Source: an uncultured Veillonella sp. (GTDB lineage Bacteria > Bacillota > Negativicutes > Veillonellales > Veillonellaceae). Taken from it: a stretch of DNA of 12,846 nucleotides. The stretch lies in assembly GCA_900552715.1 (NCBI GenBank), contig USAV01000056.1, positions 1-12,846 on the forward strand, in the 5' to 3' direction. Under the pieces are notes generated by a model. The model was not told the DNA's origin. It saw nothing but the letters and a program-made list of their open reading frames with translations, and ran no database searches. Every line of letters begins with the position of its first letter. Position 1 is the stretch's first letter. Shown here one piece after another: positions 5,239 to 12,646 of the stretch. The position numbers and the translations under genes were made by a program.

Positions 5239-6564
5239 ATGTCAAAGATTTATAAAATCCATAAATGGTTATCTATAGTTTCTGTGATATTTTTCTTAAT
5301 GTTCTGTATTACAGGGCTTATCCTCATGTTCAGAACTGAATTAAATGCGTGGGCTCAAGGGGGCACGAACCATACCTCATCTTCAATGGCTATGGGGCAA
5401 GAAGAGACACCTATTTTTGATTATGCTGATGAAGGGGCTCTACTAGTTAAGGCAAAATATCCGTCAAAGGATATTTTAAATATTTCTCCTGCCATGGGTG
5501 CTTCACATCTTTTACGGTATCGTATTATTGAATCATCAGCTACCGTAGCACCTCCAGCACGTATGGGTATGGGAGGGGACTATGCATTATATAATCCTGA
5601 AACAAAGGCTCTCATTACTACCCATCATGAAACACCTGCTCATCCTTGGGTTCGAAGTGTATTACATACGCTTCATCAACTACATACAAGATTGGATCTT
5701 GGAAAGACAGGGATTTACATTGTAACAATTTTATCGTTCCTATGTGGTGTATCTATTGTTTCTGGTATTTTTTTATACGGGCCATTTCGTAAAAGTTTTG
5801 CAAAATCTGCAGTATTGTCAAATCATATGAAATTAAGTTCATTGCATCGAGAGTTTGCAATGGTTGCTACTGTATGGGGATTTATCTTATGTATTACAGG
5901 TGTATGGATAGGTGGATTTTTTATTGCCAATGACAGTTATAATGCAGATGTACTACATACTGCAAAGCAAGAGCTTTCATCGGATCAATCCGAAATTTTA
6001 CAACCATCCGAAGCTATTTCTCGCATTATGAAAGCTTATCCAGATCGTCAGCTTATATCTATTGATTATCCATCCAAATTTAATGACCATCACTATGCAT
6101 TTTATTTAGGTGCTGAAAATGATGATGATCCTGCTATGTTTTTGGGACAGCCTGTCTATGCTAATTTACATGCTGATTCTGCTAAGGATATGTATTCTAC
6201 AAAAACAATACCATGGTATTTTACTGGTATGACTACAATGATTAATCTCCATATTCATAATCATAATACAATGGTGCTTAAAATATTATGGGCCATCTGG
6301 GATATAGTTCTTATTATAGGTATTATAACAGGCATTATGATGACTATTATAAAGAAATTTGTTAAATCTCGTGCTATGGAATCTAGAGCACCCGTTGAGA
6401 TACAACATGTTTGGCGTAAACCTATCCTTTATAGTATTTTAGTTCTCCTAGGTTTTATTGTGCCTCTTTGGTCTAATCCAATCACAAATAGTATAGCTGC
6501 CATTTGTTTAACCATTCCACTTATTGGATTCTTAATTTCTCTGATCAGAGGGAATAATTATTAA
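5239..6564 (+). CDS. PepSY-associated TM protein (putative membrane heme/metal reductase)
   Basis: This 441-residue inner-membrane protein belongs to the PepSY-TM family, some members of which (for example FoxB-type) carry hemes and are linked to ferric-siderophore reduction. Predicted helices lie near residues 11-31, 157-180, 205-230, 347-372, 396-412 and 416-436, with two large extracytoplasmic regions between. Family-like histidines are His8 (KIHKW), His143/146/149 (LHTLHQLHTRL), His203 (LHREF) and His338/340 (NLHIHNHN), placed to ligate heme. The first external loop contains Met/His-rich stretches (HTSSSMAMG at 45-53, RMGMGGDY at 108-115). The start has GGAGG (5227-5231) 7 bases upstream. 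It stands alone between a tRNA and the nhaA pair; no siderophore receptor or ABC system is in view, so a role in iron or other metal handling is inference. Confidence 0.82.
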   Translation: MSKIYKIHKWLSIVSVIFFLMFCITGLILMFRTELNAWAQGGTNHTSSSMAMGQEETPIFDYADEGALLVKAKYPSKDILNISPAMGASHLLRYRIIESSATVAPPARMGMGGDYALYNPETKALITTHHETPAHPWVRSVLHTLHQLHTRLDLGKTGIYIVTILSFLCGVSIVSGIFLYGPFRKSFAKSAVLSNHMKLSSLHREFAMVATVWGFILCITGVWIGGFFIANDSYNADVLHTAKQELSSDQSEILQPSEAISRIMKAYPDRQLISIDYPSKFNDHHYAFYLGAENDDDPAMFLGQPVYANLHADSAKDMYSTKTIPWYFTGMTTMINLHIHNHNTMVLKILWAIWDIVLIIGIITGIMMTIIKKFVKSRAMESRAPVEIQHVWRKPILYSILVLLGFIVPLWSNPITNSIAAICLTIPLIGFLISLIRGNNY

Positions 6565-6655
6565 TCAGTATTTTATTAGCTTGCTCCATAAGTATAAGTA
6601 TGTCGCAAATGTTTGATTACTCTAGACTTAATCCGCATGGTTCATCATTAGTTTA

Positions 6656-6685
6656 TTGATTATTTTCGAAGTGAAATGATATAAT
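6656..6685 (+). promoter_or_regulatory. Promoter of the nhaA pair
   Basis: TTGATT (6656-6661) and TATAAT (6680-6685) are 18 bp apart, with TGA directly before the -10. The leader to the start at 6757 is about 65 nt, very AT-rich, with no stable stem. The rest of the 6565-6755 spacer shows no gene and no clear terminator for the preceding gene. Confidence 0.75.
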
Positions 6686-6756
6686 AAATTTAAATAAATA
6701 GTTTTTATGTATAAAATTCTGTATTTATATTTATAATTGAGAAAGTGGTAGTTACT

Positions 6757-7911
6757 ATGAATTATATAAAAGCATTTATTCAGTCTGAATCATCTGGCGG
6801 TATTATGCTCTTACTTGCCGCTATTCTTGGTGTTATTACAGCAAACTCTCCATTAGCAGAACAGTATTTTTCATTAATGCACGTCTATTGGGGACCGATG
6901 GATATATTGGAATGGGTTAATGATGGGTTAATGGCACTCTTTTTCCTATATGTAGGGCTAGCGATTAAATCAGAAATGATTTCTGGCGAATTGAATACAA
7001 ATTCAAAAAGAGTATTACCACTCTTAGCCGCTTTTGCAGGTGTTGTTACACCCGCTTTAGTATATTTCTTAATTGCTGGTTCTGTTCCTGAGTATACCCA
7101 TGGATGGGGGATTCCAACAGCTACAGATATTGCATTTGCCATAGGTGTTATTATGATGCTTGGTAAACGTGTATCTCAAGCTATGAAAGCTTTTCTTTCT
7201 GCCTTAGCTGTTATTGATGATTTAATTGCTATTATCGTTATAGCTATCTTCTACGGTGCCGGTGTAGACTTTCCGTATTTGATTGGTGCCGCTATCGTAA
7301 CAGGCGCATTGTGGTATACTAATAAACAGGGGTATGTGAGACCTGTATTATATGGTGTATTGGGTGCAGTTCTTTGGTATTTTGTATTAAAATCTGGCGT
7401 TCATGCAACTATTGCTGGGGTTGTCTTAGCTATGACGATTCCTGCAACAGGTAAACTTGACGGTGAAACAGTATATCCTATGCAGAAATGGGCAGATAAA
7501 CTGAAGCATTGGGTTAATTTTTTAATTATTCCTTTATTTAGTTTCTTAAATGCAGGGGTATCCTTTGCTGATGTTTCAGTAGATCACTTATTCCATCCTG
7601 TTGTACTAGGCGTTTCATTAGGCCTTATTTTAGGTAAACAGTTTGGTATTTTCTCTGCAGTTTTCGTTTTGGTTAAATCTAAGATTATCAAGATGCCTAC
7701 TAATACAACATGGCCAGAGGTTTATGGTACTGCCATCGTTTGTGGTATTGGTTTTACTATGAGCTTATTTGTAGCTACATTGGCATTTCCACCTGGTGTC
7801 AATCAAGAAATGTCTAAAATTGGTATCTTTATAGGTTCTATTATTTCTGGTTTATTAGGTGCTATAGTCTTAATTTTGGCATATAAAATAAGAACTTTTA
7901 AGCATAAATAA
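6757..7911 (+). CDS. nhaA: NhaA-type Na+/H+ antiporter, first copy, altered pH-sensor residues
   Basis: NhaA exchanges internal sodium for external protons across the inner membrane. The 384-residue protein keeps the transport core: TATDIAFAIGV with Asp124 (E. coli D133), VIDDLIAI with Asp154/Asp155 (D163/D164) and GLILGKQ with Lys294 (K300). The helix II motif, VGLEVKRE in E. coli, reads VGLAIKSE, so the E78 and R81 equivalents are Ala69 and Ser72. In helix IX the K249, E252 and H253 equivalents appear as Gln, Ala and Asp (QKWADKLKHW). These positions are regarded as part of the pH-sensing cluster, so regulation may differ. I start at ATG 6757, with an AAGTGG site 8 bases upstream; a GTG at 6745 in frame overlaps that site. 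The second nhaA begins 28 bp after the stop, so both are probably one operon. Confidence 0.93.
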   Translation: MNYIKAFIQSESSGGIMLLLAAILGVITANSPLAEQYFSLMHVYWGPMDILEWVNDGLMALFFLYVGLAIKSEMISGELNTNSKRVLPLLAAFAGVVTPALVYFLIAGSVPEYTHGWGIPTATDIAFAIGVIMMLGKRVSQAMKAFLSALAVIDDLIAIIVIAIFYGAGVDFPYLIGAAIVTGALWYTNKQGYVRPVLYGVLGAVLWYFVLKSGVHATIAGVVLAMTIPATGKLDGETVYPMQKWADKLKHWVNFLIIPLFSFLNAGVSFADVSVDHLFHPVVLGVSLGLILGKQFGIFSAVFVLVKSKIIKMPTNTTWPEVYGTAIVCGIGFTMSLFVATLAFPPGVNQEMSKIGIFIGSIISGLLGAIVLILAYKIRTFKHK

Positions 7912-7939
7912 TGAACGTATTATATTAGGAAGGAATCAT

Positions 7940-9112
7940 ATGGAACGGATATTTGTATTTTTACGTTCTCCTGGTTCGGCGACTGCTGTTCTACTAGGAG
8001 CTACACTTATTGCATTAATCGTAGCAAACTCTCCATTAGCGATACAGTATATGTCACTTGTTAATTTAAAGCTAGGTCCATTAACAACTATGGAGTGGGT
8101 TAATGATGCACTAATGGCAATTTTCTTCCTCTTTGTTGGGTTAGAAGTAAAGCGTGAATTAGTAAGTGGTGAACTTAATACGAATGCTAAGCGTATTATG
8201 CCAGGTGTTGCTGCATTATTTGGTGTGTTAGTACCTGCTATTATTTACTATCTTATTGCTGGTTCTAGTGAAGTGTATGTTCATGGTTGGGCTATTCCAA
8301 CTGCGACTGACATTGCTTTTGCTATAGGTGTTATAACTGCTTTAGGGTCTAGAGTTCCTAACTCTATGAAGGTGTTTTTGACAGCCTTAGCGGTTATTGA
8401 TGACTTAATTGCCATCATTGTTATTGCTATTTTTTATGCATCGAATCTTAATCTTTTTTATCTAGTAGGTGCTGTTATTGTAACGGGCTTATTGATTTAC
8501 TGTAATCGGTCTGGTTACGTTAGATCTTTATCCTATATCATTCTTGGCTTAATTTTATGGTATTGCATTCTTCGCTCTGGATTACATGCTACTATGGCTG
8601 GTGTAATCTTGGCGATGACAATTCCTGAACGGGGTAAGATTGGTCGTAAATATGTTAGACCAATGCAACATTGGGAACATTATTTATCTAACTGGGTAAG
8701 CTTTGTGATTGTTCCTATTTTTGCTTTCTTTAATGCCGGTGTAAGTCTTGCTGGATTCGGTGTAGCAGATTTAACACATCCTGTTGTTTTAGGTGTTGCA
8801 CTAGGCCTTATTTTAGGTAAACAAATCGGTATCTTTGGTGCTATGTTTGGGATGATTAAGTTAGGTATTGTACCTATGCCAGCAGAAGCTAACTGGAAAT
8901 TTATTTATGGTACCTCCATTGTATGTGGTATTGGTTTTACTATGAGTATATTTGTTTCCGTTTTAGCTTTTGATCCAGGTCATGCTCAAGAGATGGCTAA
9001 GGGTGGCGTATTAATCGGTTCCATCATTTCTGCTGTTATTGGCTATACATACTTACGTATAGTTGGTGCTAAGCGTAAGGAATGCCATATAGGTGTATAT
9101 CATAACTGTTAA
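7940..9112 (+). CDS. nhaA: NhaA-type Na+/H+ antiporter, second copy, mostly canonical
   Basis: The 390-residue protein aligns with the first copy without a gap through about residue 370, showing a tandem duplication followed by divergence. It carries Asp124, Asp154, Asp155 and Lys294 in the same places. Unlike copy 1, it has the canonical VGLEVKRE (Glu69, Arg72, Glu73 = E78, R81, E82 of E. coli) and keeps the E252 and H253 equivalents (QHWEHYLSNW), although the K249 equivalent is Gln. The start has an AGGAAGGA site 5 bases upstream. The C-terminus extends past the last helix into a short Cys/His tail (CHIGVYHNC) absent from copy 1. A long hairpin terminator follows. It is likely the main sodium/proton exchanger of the pair. 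Confidence 0.94.
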   Translation: MERIFVFLRSPGSATAVLLGATLIALIVANSPLAIQYMSLVNLKLGPLTTMEWVNDALMAIFFLFVGLEVKRELVSGELNTNAKRIMPGVAALFGVLVPAIIYYLIAGSSEVYVHGWAIPTATDIAFAIGVITALGSRVPNSMKVFLTALAVIDDLIAIIVIAIFYASNLNLFYLVGAVIVTGLLIYCNRSGYVRSLSYIILGLILWYCILRSGLHATMAGVILAMTIPERGKIGRKYVRPMQHWEHYLSNWVSFVIVPIFAFFNAGVSLAGFGVADLTHPVVLGVALGLILGKQIGIFGAMFGMIKLGIVPMPAEANWKFIYGTSIVCGIGFTMSIFVSVLAFDPGHAQEMAKGGVLIGSIISAVIGYTYLRIVGAKRKECHIGVYHNC

Positions 9113-9129
9113 AATTAAATAGGTATTAT

Positions 9130-9209
9130 AAAAGTCTCCATTATTGACTGTCTATATAATCAAAACGTAAAAACTTTACTTGATTGGGCAGACTATAATG
9201 GAGATTTTT
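9130..9209 (+). terminator. 80-nt hairpin terminator after the nhaA pair
   Basis: The outer 15-bp stem (9130-9144 with 9195-9209, one G-T pair) ends in five Ts. Pairing continues inward: 9146-9153 with 9186-9193 (with mismatch and G-T pairs), AATCAA (9158-9163) with TTGATT (9180-9185), and GTAAA (9167-9171) with TTTAC (9175-9179) around a 3-nt loop. The result is one nearly continuous rod, far longer than a usual terminator. Confidence 0.8.
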
Positions 9210-9367
9210 CATTGCTATACTATATTTCTATGATATATATGTAGTACTAGATTTGAGATATAGTTAAAAACGTGCATTATATATGCATTTTTTGTATTGC
9301 TATCTCAATATGGTTTATAGATTATTTAAAACTGTATAGTATACTACTGATGTAAGGTGAGGTGTAT
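9210..9367 (+). promoter_or_regulatory. Upstream region of the 3D-domain gene
   Basis: No gene is visible. TTGAGATA (9253-9260) and TATCTCAA (9301-9308) are perfect 8-bp arms enclosing a smaller stem, TGCAT/ATGCA (9273-9277 with 9283-9287), followed by a T-run (9288-9293) and preceded by five As. This inner part looks like a weak terminator or attenuator. TATACT (9340-9345) is the best -10 candidate; I find no convincing -35. AAGGTGAGG (9354-9362) is the ribosome binding site. Confidence 0.4.
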
Positions 9368-9976
9368 ATGGTTAAGAAAATAATTATCGCATGTACGCTT
9401 GTTTGTATGACTACAATGGTATCTTCCGTATCATTGGCAAAAACGATTGATCGGGGACAACGGGGGCACCATGTTAGCAAGGTGCAAACCATGTTAAAGC
9501 ATCAAGGTTTTTTAGATGATTCTGTAGATGGTATTTACGGTCATAATACGGAACAAGCTGTACGGAAATTTCAAAAGTCAAAGGGACTCGCTGTAGATGG
9601 TCGCGTTGGTCCTAGTACGATGAATGCTTTAGAAAAGATGGAGACTCGTTATGGTGGACATGGTACAGAATTAAGTCATAATGGTGTACCAAATAAATAC
9701 TCTCGCGTTTTAACTATGCAAGCTAGTGCTTATTCTGCTCAAGATCCTGGCAATGGTAATTATACGGCTACAGGTAGTCGCTTAAAGAAGGGCATCGTAT
9801 CTGTAGATCCAAAATTAATTCCATTAGGTACGCGATTATACATTGAAGGTTATGGTTATGCTGTAGCTGATGATGTTGGTGGCGCTATCAAAGGTCATAG
9901 AATTGACTTAGCTTATGATTCTCGTTCTGAAGCATTGCAGTTTGGTCGTCAAACTGTGAAGGTTTACGTTTTATAA
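9368..9976 (+). CDS. Secreted peptidoglycan-binding protein with 3D domain (putative lytic transglycosylase)
   Basis: The 202-residue protein has a signal peptide (Lys3/Lys4, hydrophobic core 5-19, likely cleavage after VSLA at residue 24), a peptidoglycan-binding domain of the PG_binding_1 type (about 28-90, with VDGIYGHNTEQAVRKFQ and VDGRVGPSTMNAL), and a C-terminal 3D domain (about 115-202). The three family aspartates are visible as Asp147 (SVDP), Asp168/169 (VADDVGG) and Asp180 (HRIDLAY), along with the T-ATGS segment. 3D-domain proteins such as MltA and Bacillus YocH act on the cell wall. The start at 9368 follows AAGGTGAGG; the upstream GTG at 9362 overlaps it. It is monocistronic between two long hairpins. 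Enzymatic activity is inferred from the domain. Confidence 0.9.
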   Translation: MVKKIIIACTLVCMTTMVSSVSLAKTIDRGQRGHHVSKVQTMLKHQGFLDDSVDGIYGHNTEQAVRKFQKSKGLAVDGRVGPSTMNALEKMETRYGGHGTELSHNGVPNKYSRVLTMQASAYSAQDPGNGNYTATGSRLKKGIVSVDPKLIPLGTRLYIEGYGYAVADDVGGAIKGHRIDLAYDSRSEALQFGRQTVKVYVL

Positions 9977-10060
9977 TAAAAACTCTCTAGTACATATAAT
10001 AGTGTAATAGACTATAAGGTCTAAACTTACAGTATTATATGAGGACTAGAGAGTTTTTAT
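9976..10060 (+). terminator. 85-nt hairpin terminator after the 3D-domain gene
   Basis: A perfect 16-bp stem (9976-9991 with 10045-10060), starting at the last base of the stop codon, encloses a perfect 9-bp stem CATATAATA/TATTATATG (9993-10001 with 10033-10041). Inside these are GTAA/TTAC (10004-10007 with 10027-10030) and TAGAC/GTCTA (10008-10012 with 10019-10023). The outer arm has a T-run on either strand, so it may work in both directions. The PurBox-like pair begins at the next base. Confidence 0.85.
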
Positions 10061-10104
10061 TTTGCCGAATTATAATGTTTCTATAACCTCGAATATTCGG
10101 AAAT
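10061..10104 (+). promoter_or_regulatory. Convergent PurBox-like pair (PurR operator) before purR
   Basis: Box 1 (10061-10073) holds CCGAA at 10065-10069; box 2 (10092-10104), read on the minus strand, is ATTTCCGAATATT. Against the Bacillus PurBox consensus AWWWCCGAACWWT box 2 matches 12 of 13 positions and box 1 10 of 13. They face each other, 18 bases apart, close to the 16-17 known for Bacillus subtilis. The second box spans the -35 position of the purR promoter, so PurR binding would repress its own gene. Confidence 0.7.
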
Positions 10105-10106
10105 TA

Positions 10107-10115
10107 TGGTATAAT
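10107..10115 (+). promoter_or_regulatory. Extended -10 promoter of purR
   Basis: TGG-TATAAT is a perfect -10 with the TG extension. The -35 position (about 10087-10092) is weak and overlaps PurBox 2. The leader of about 80 nt to the start at 10201 contains a hairpin, ACTCATG (10138-10144) with CATGAGT (10155-10161). Confidence 0.7.
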
Positions 10116-10200
10116 AAACACAGATATATTTGAAATAACTCATGACATTTGTCACATGAGTGTAATCAATAGTTATATGATGAATGGTAAAGGAAATTCT

Positions 10201-11019
10201 ATGGATAAAGTACGGCGTGTGGAACGCATGGTGGCAATGACTAAATTGTTAGTTGATTCACCGCAAAAATTGATTCCTTTAAATTATTTCTGTGACTTCT
10301 TTGGCATGGCAAAGTCTACGGTTAGTGAAGACTTAACCTGTGTGAGACAGTCTATGGAGCATTTTCAGCTTGGTACATTAGAAACCGTAGCTGGCGTAGC
10401 AGGCGGAGTGCGTTTCATTCCTCATCGTAAGGGTGCTCAAGCTAATGATATTTTACGAGATGTGCAAACTCGCTTGATGGAGCCAGACCGTATCATTCCA
10501 GGTGGGTTTATTTACATGTCTGATATCTTATATGATTGGCATGTAATGACACGCCTTGGGGAAATCATTATGACCCGTTTTATGGACCGCAACCCTGATT
10601 ATATTCTGACCGTTGAAACAAAGGGGATTCCTTTAGCTGTCATGGTAGCACGAGCTTTCAACAAACCTCTCGTCATTGCTCGTCGTGATAGTAAGGTAAC
10701 AGAAGGATCCGCTATTAGTATCAACTATGTAACAGGATCCTCTGGTCGTATTCAGACCATGACGTTAACAAAGAGAGCGATTCCTCCCAATGCTAGGGTT
10801 TTAATTATCGATGATTTTATGAAAGCAGGGGGCACAGCAAAAGGTCTTAAAGAACTTGTTTTAGAAATGAGTGGTGTCGTTGTTGGGACCGGTGTTCTTG
10901 TAGCAACGGCAGAGCCAAATCCAAAATTAATCGATGATTATGAATCATTATTTACGTTCTATGGTATTGATGAAAATACAAAGAAAATTAATATAGAACC
11001 AGTATTTGATGAAGAATAA
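10201..11019 (+). CDS. purR: Purine biosynthesis repressor, Bacillus type
   Basis: Bacillus-type PurR is a dimeric DNA-binding protein built from a winged helix and a phosphoribosyltransferase fold that binds PRPP; PRPP lifts repression of purine synthesis genes. The 272 residues show the N-terminal winged helix (about 1-75, with LIPLNYFCDFFGMAKSTVSE), the GGV-FIP link (68-74) and the PRT domain (about 95-265), with KVTEGSAISINYVTGSS (165-181) and the PRPP motif DDFMKAGGT (204-212). The start at 10201 follows AAAGGA with 7 bases between and matches the usual N-terminus; an in-frame ATG at 10156 would add 15 residues not seen in the family. A PurBox pair and extended -10 promoter precede it. 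glmU follows 127 bp downstream. Confidence 0.96.
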   Translation: MDKVRRVERMVAMTKLLVDSPQKLIPLNYFCDFFGMAKSTVSEDLTCVRQSMEHFQLGTLETVAGVAGGVRFIPHRKGAQANDILRDVQTRLMEPDRIIPGGFIYMSDILYDWHVMTRLGEIIMTRFMDRNPDYILTVETKGIPLAVMVARAFNKPLVIARRDSKVTEGSAISINYVTGSSGRIQTMTLTKRAIPPNARVLIIDDFMKAGGTAKGLKELVLEMSGVVVGTGVLVATAEPNPKLIDDYESLFTFYGIDENTKKINIEPVFDEE

Positions 11020-11146
11020 ACAATTAATATTAGATACATTATAGTTAGATATAATGACTTTATATCGCATATTGGACAATGGGCTAATATGATGTAAGTA
11101 CTATTAAAAAGTCAGATATATGAGAGATAACAGATAGGAGATTACT
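11020..11146 (+). promoter_or_regulatory. purR-glmU spacer
   Basis: No intrinsic terminator is visible, so read-through from purR into glmU is possible. TATAAT at 11050-11055 lacks a good -35. TTGGAC (11072-11077) with TAAGTA (11095-11100) at 17 bp is a second weak candidate. AGGAG directly before the glmU start is its ribosome binding site. Confidence 0.3.
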
Positions 11147-12520
11147 ATGAATATTGCAAGCCTTATTTTAGCTGCTGGTAAGGGTACGCGCATGAAGTCT
11201 AAATTGCCAAAGGTATTGCACAAGGTTGGCGGTAAGGCGATGGTAGAGCGCGTTCTTGAAACGGTTCAGTCTATCGGTACAAATCGCGATGTGGTTATCG
11301 TAGGCTTTGGCGGTGATGCGGTACAAAATTACTTGGGGGACCGCGCTGAATTTGTTCGTCAAGAAGAGCAAAATGGTACAGGTCATGCTGTAAAAATGGC
11401 TCAACCAGTGCTTGGTGATTATGATGGTACTATCTTATTACTTTGTGGCGATACACCACTTGTTACAAAAGAAAGTTTAGAAGCACTGTTAGAAGAACAT
11501 AAAAATTCTGGTGCAGCAGCGACAATTTTAACAGCTCATATGCCGGATCCAACAGGTTATGGACGTATTATCCGCAATGAAGCAGGTTCTGTAGTTCGCA
11601 TTGTAGAGCAAAAAGATGGTAAACCAGAGGAATTAGCTGTTCAAGAAGTTAATACAGGCATGTATGCTTTTGATAGTAAAAAATTATGGCCTTGCTTAGA
11701 TCAATTATCTGATGATAATGCACAAGGTGAATTGTATATCACTGATGTAGTTGGTATTCTTGTAAATGATGGCGACAAGGTAAGCGCGTATATGACAAAG
11801 GACTTTGAAGAGTCTCTAGGCGTAAACTCTCGCTTGCAATTAGCGGAAGCCGAAGCTATTTTGAAACATCGTAAAAATGTTGAGCTAATGACAGCTGGTG
11901 TTACTATTATTGATCCAGCCAATACATATGTAGCTCCAGAGGTAACAGTAGGGGCCGATACAATCTTGCATCCTGGCACAATCCTCGAAGGAAATACTGT
12001 CATTGGTGAGCGCTGTGAAATTGGTCCACATACTCGTTTGACGAATGTAAAAGTAGGTAATGATACGATTATTCACTTCACATATGGTCATGACTGCGAA
12101 GTAAAAGACGGTGTAGATGTAGGTCCATATGTTCACTTGCGCCCTAATACCGTGCTTGGTAACAAGGTCCATGTAGGTAACTTCGTAGAGGTTAAAAACT
12201 CCAATGTTGGGGAAGGTACTAAGTTCCCACATCTTTCCTACATCGGCGATAGCGACGTAGGCTCTGGTGTTAATATTGGCTGCGGTACGATTACTGTAAA
12301 CTATGATGGTAAAGTTAAACATCGTACTACAATTGGCGATGGCGCTTTCGTAGGCTGTAATAGTAATTTAGTAGCTCCTGTAACAGTAGGTAATTATAGC
12401 TATGTAGGTGCAGGTTCTACCATTACTAAAAATGTACCAGATAAGGCGTTAGCCGTAGGCCGTAGCAAGCAAATTGTGAAAGAAAATTGGGTAACTGATG
12501 ATACTTTCAAAAAGAAATAA
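11147..12520 (+). CDS. glmU: Bifunctional N-acetyltransferase / UDP-GlcNAc pyrophosphorylase
   Basis: GlmU acetylates glucosamine-1-phosphate with acetyl-CoA and then joins it to UTP, giving UDP-GlcNAc for peptidoglycan and lipopolysaccharide. The protein is 457 residues, the normal length. The N-terminal pyrophosphorylase domain shows LAAGKGTRMKSKLPKVLH (8-25), GTGHA (77-81), Asp102 in CGDTPL and Asn227 in GVNSRL, the equivalents of the metal-binding D105 and N227 of E. coli. The C-terminal left-handed beta-helix (about 250-440) has the hexapeptide repeats and the acetyltransferase residues Arg332 (HLRP), Lys350 (VEVKN), His362 (FPHLSYIG) and Tyr365. Between purR and prs, it forms a common cluster in Firmicutes-type genomes, where the neighbour relation reflects nucleotide-sugar and PRPP metabolism. 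Confidence 0.97.
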   Translation: MNIASLILAAGKGTRMKSKLPKVLHKVGGKAMVERVLETVQSIGTNRDVVIVGFGGDAVQNYLGDRAEFVRQEEQNGTGHAVKMAQPVLGDYDGTILLLCGDTPLVTKESLEALLEEHKNSGAAATILTAHMPDPTGYGRIIRNEAGSVVRIVEQKDGKPEELAVQEVNTGMYAFDSKKLWPCLDQLSDDNAQGELYITDVVGILVNDGDKVSAYMTKDFEESLGVNSRLQLAEAEAILKHRKNVELMTAGVTIIDPANTYVAPEVTVGADTILHPGTILEGNTVIGERCEIGPHTRLTNVKVGNDTIIHFTYGHDCEVKDGVDVGPYVHLRPNTVLGNKVHVGNFVEVKNSNVGEGTKFPHLSYIGDSDVGSGVNIGCGTITVNYDGKVKHRTTIGDGAFVGCNSNLVAPVTVGNYSYVGAGSTITKNVPDKALAVGRSKQIVKENWVTDDTFKKK

Positions 12521-12537
12521 AAAAATATTATAATTTT

Positions 12538-12566
12538 TTAACACAATTAGGGCAAAATAGTATACA
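12538..12566 (+). promoter_or_regulatory. Candidate promoter of prs
   Basis: TTAACA (12538-12543) and TATACA (12561-12566) are exactly 17 bp apart, giving a leader of about 75 nt before the prs start. The glmU stop is followed only by a weak AT-only inverted repeat (about 12521-12540), so read-through from glmU is also likely. Confidence 0.55.
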
Positions 12567-12646
12567 ATAAAAAGGCAATAGTGTGTATCTGTAATGGATG
12601 ATTATGGATAAGTAACCAGTATAGGAACAAATGAAAGGGTAACAAA

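Noticed and set aside
6686..6756. Sodium or lithium riboswitch before nhaA
   Set aside because: The leader is nearly all A/T with no G-C stem or multi-helix core.
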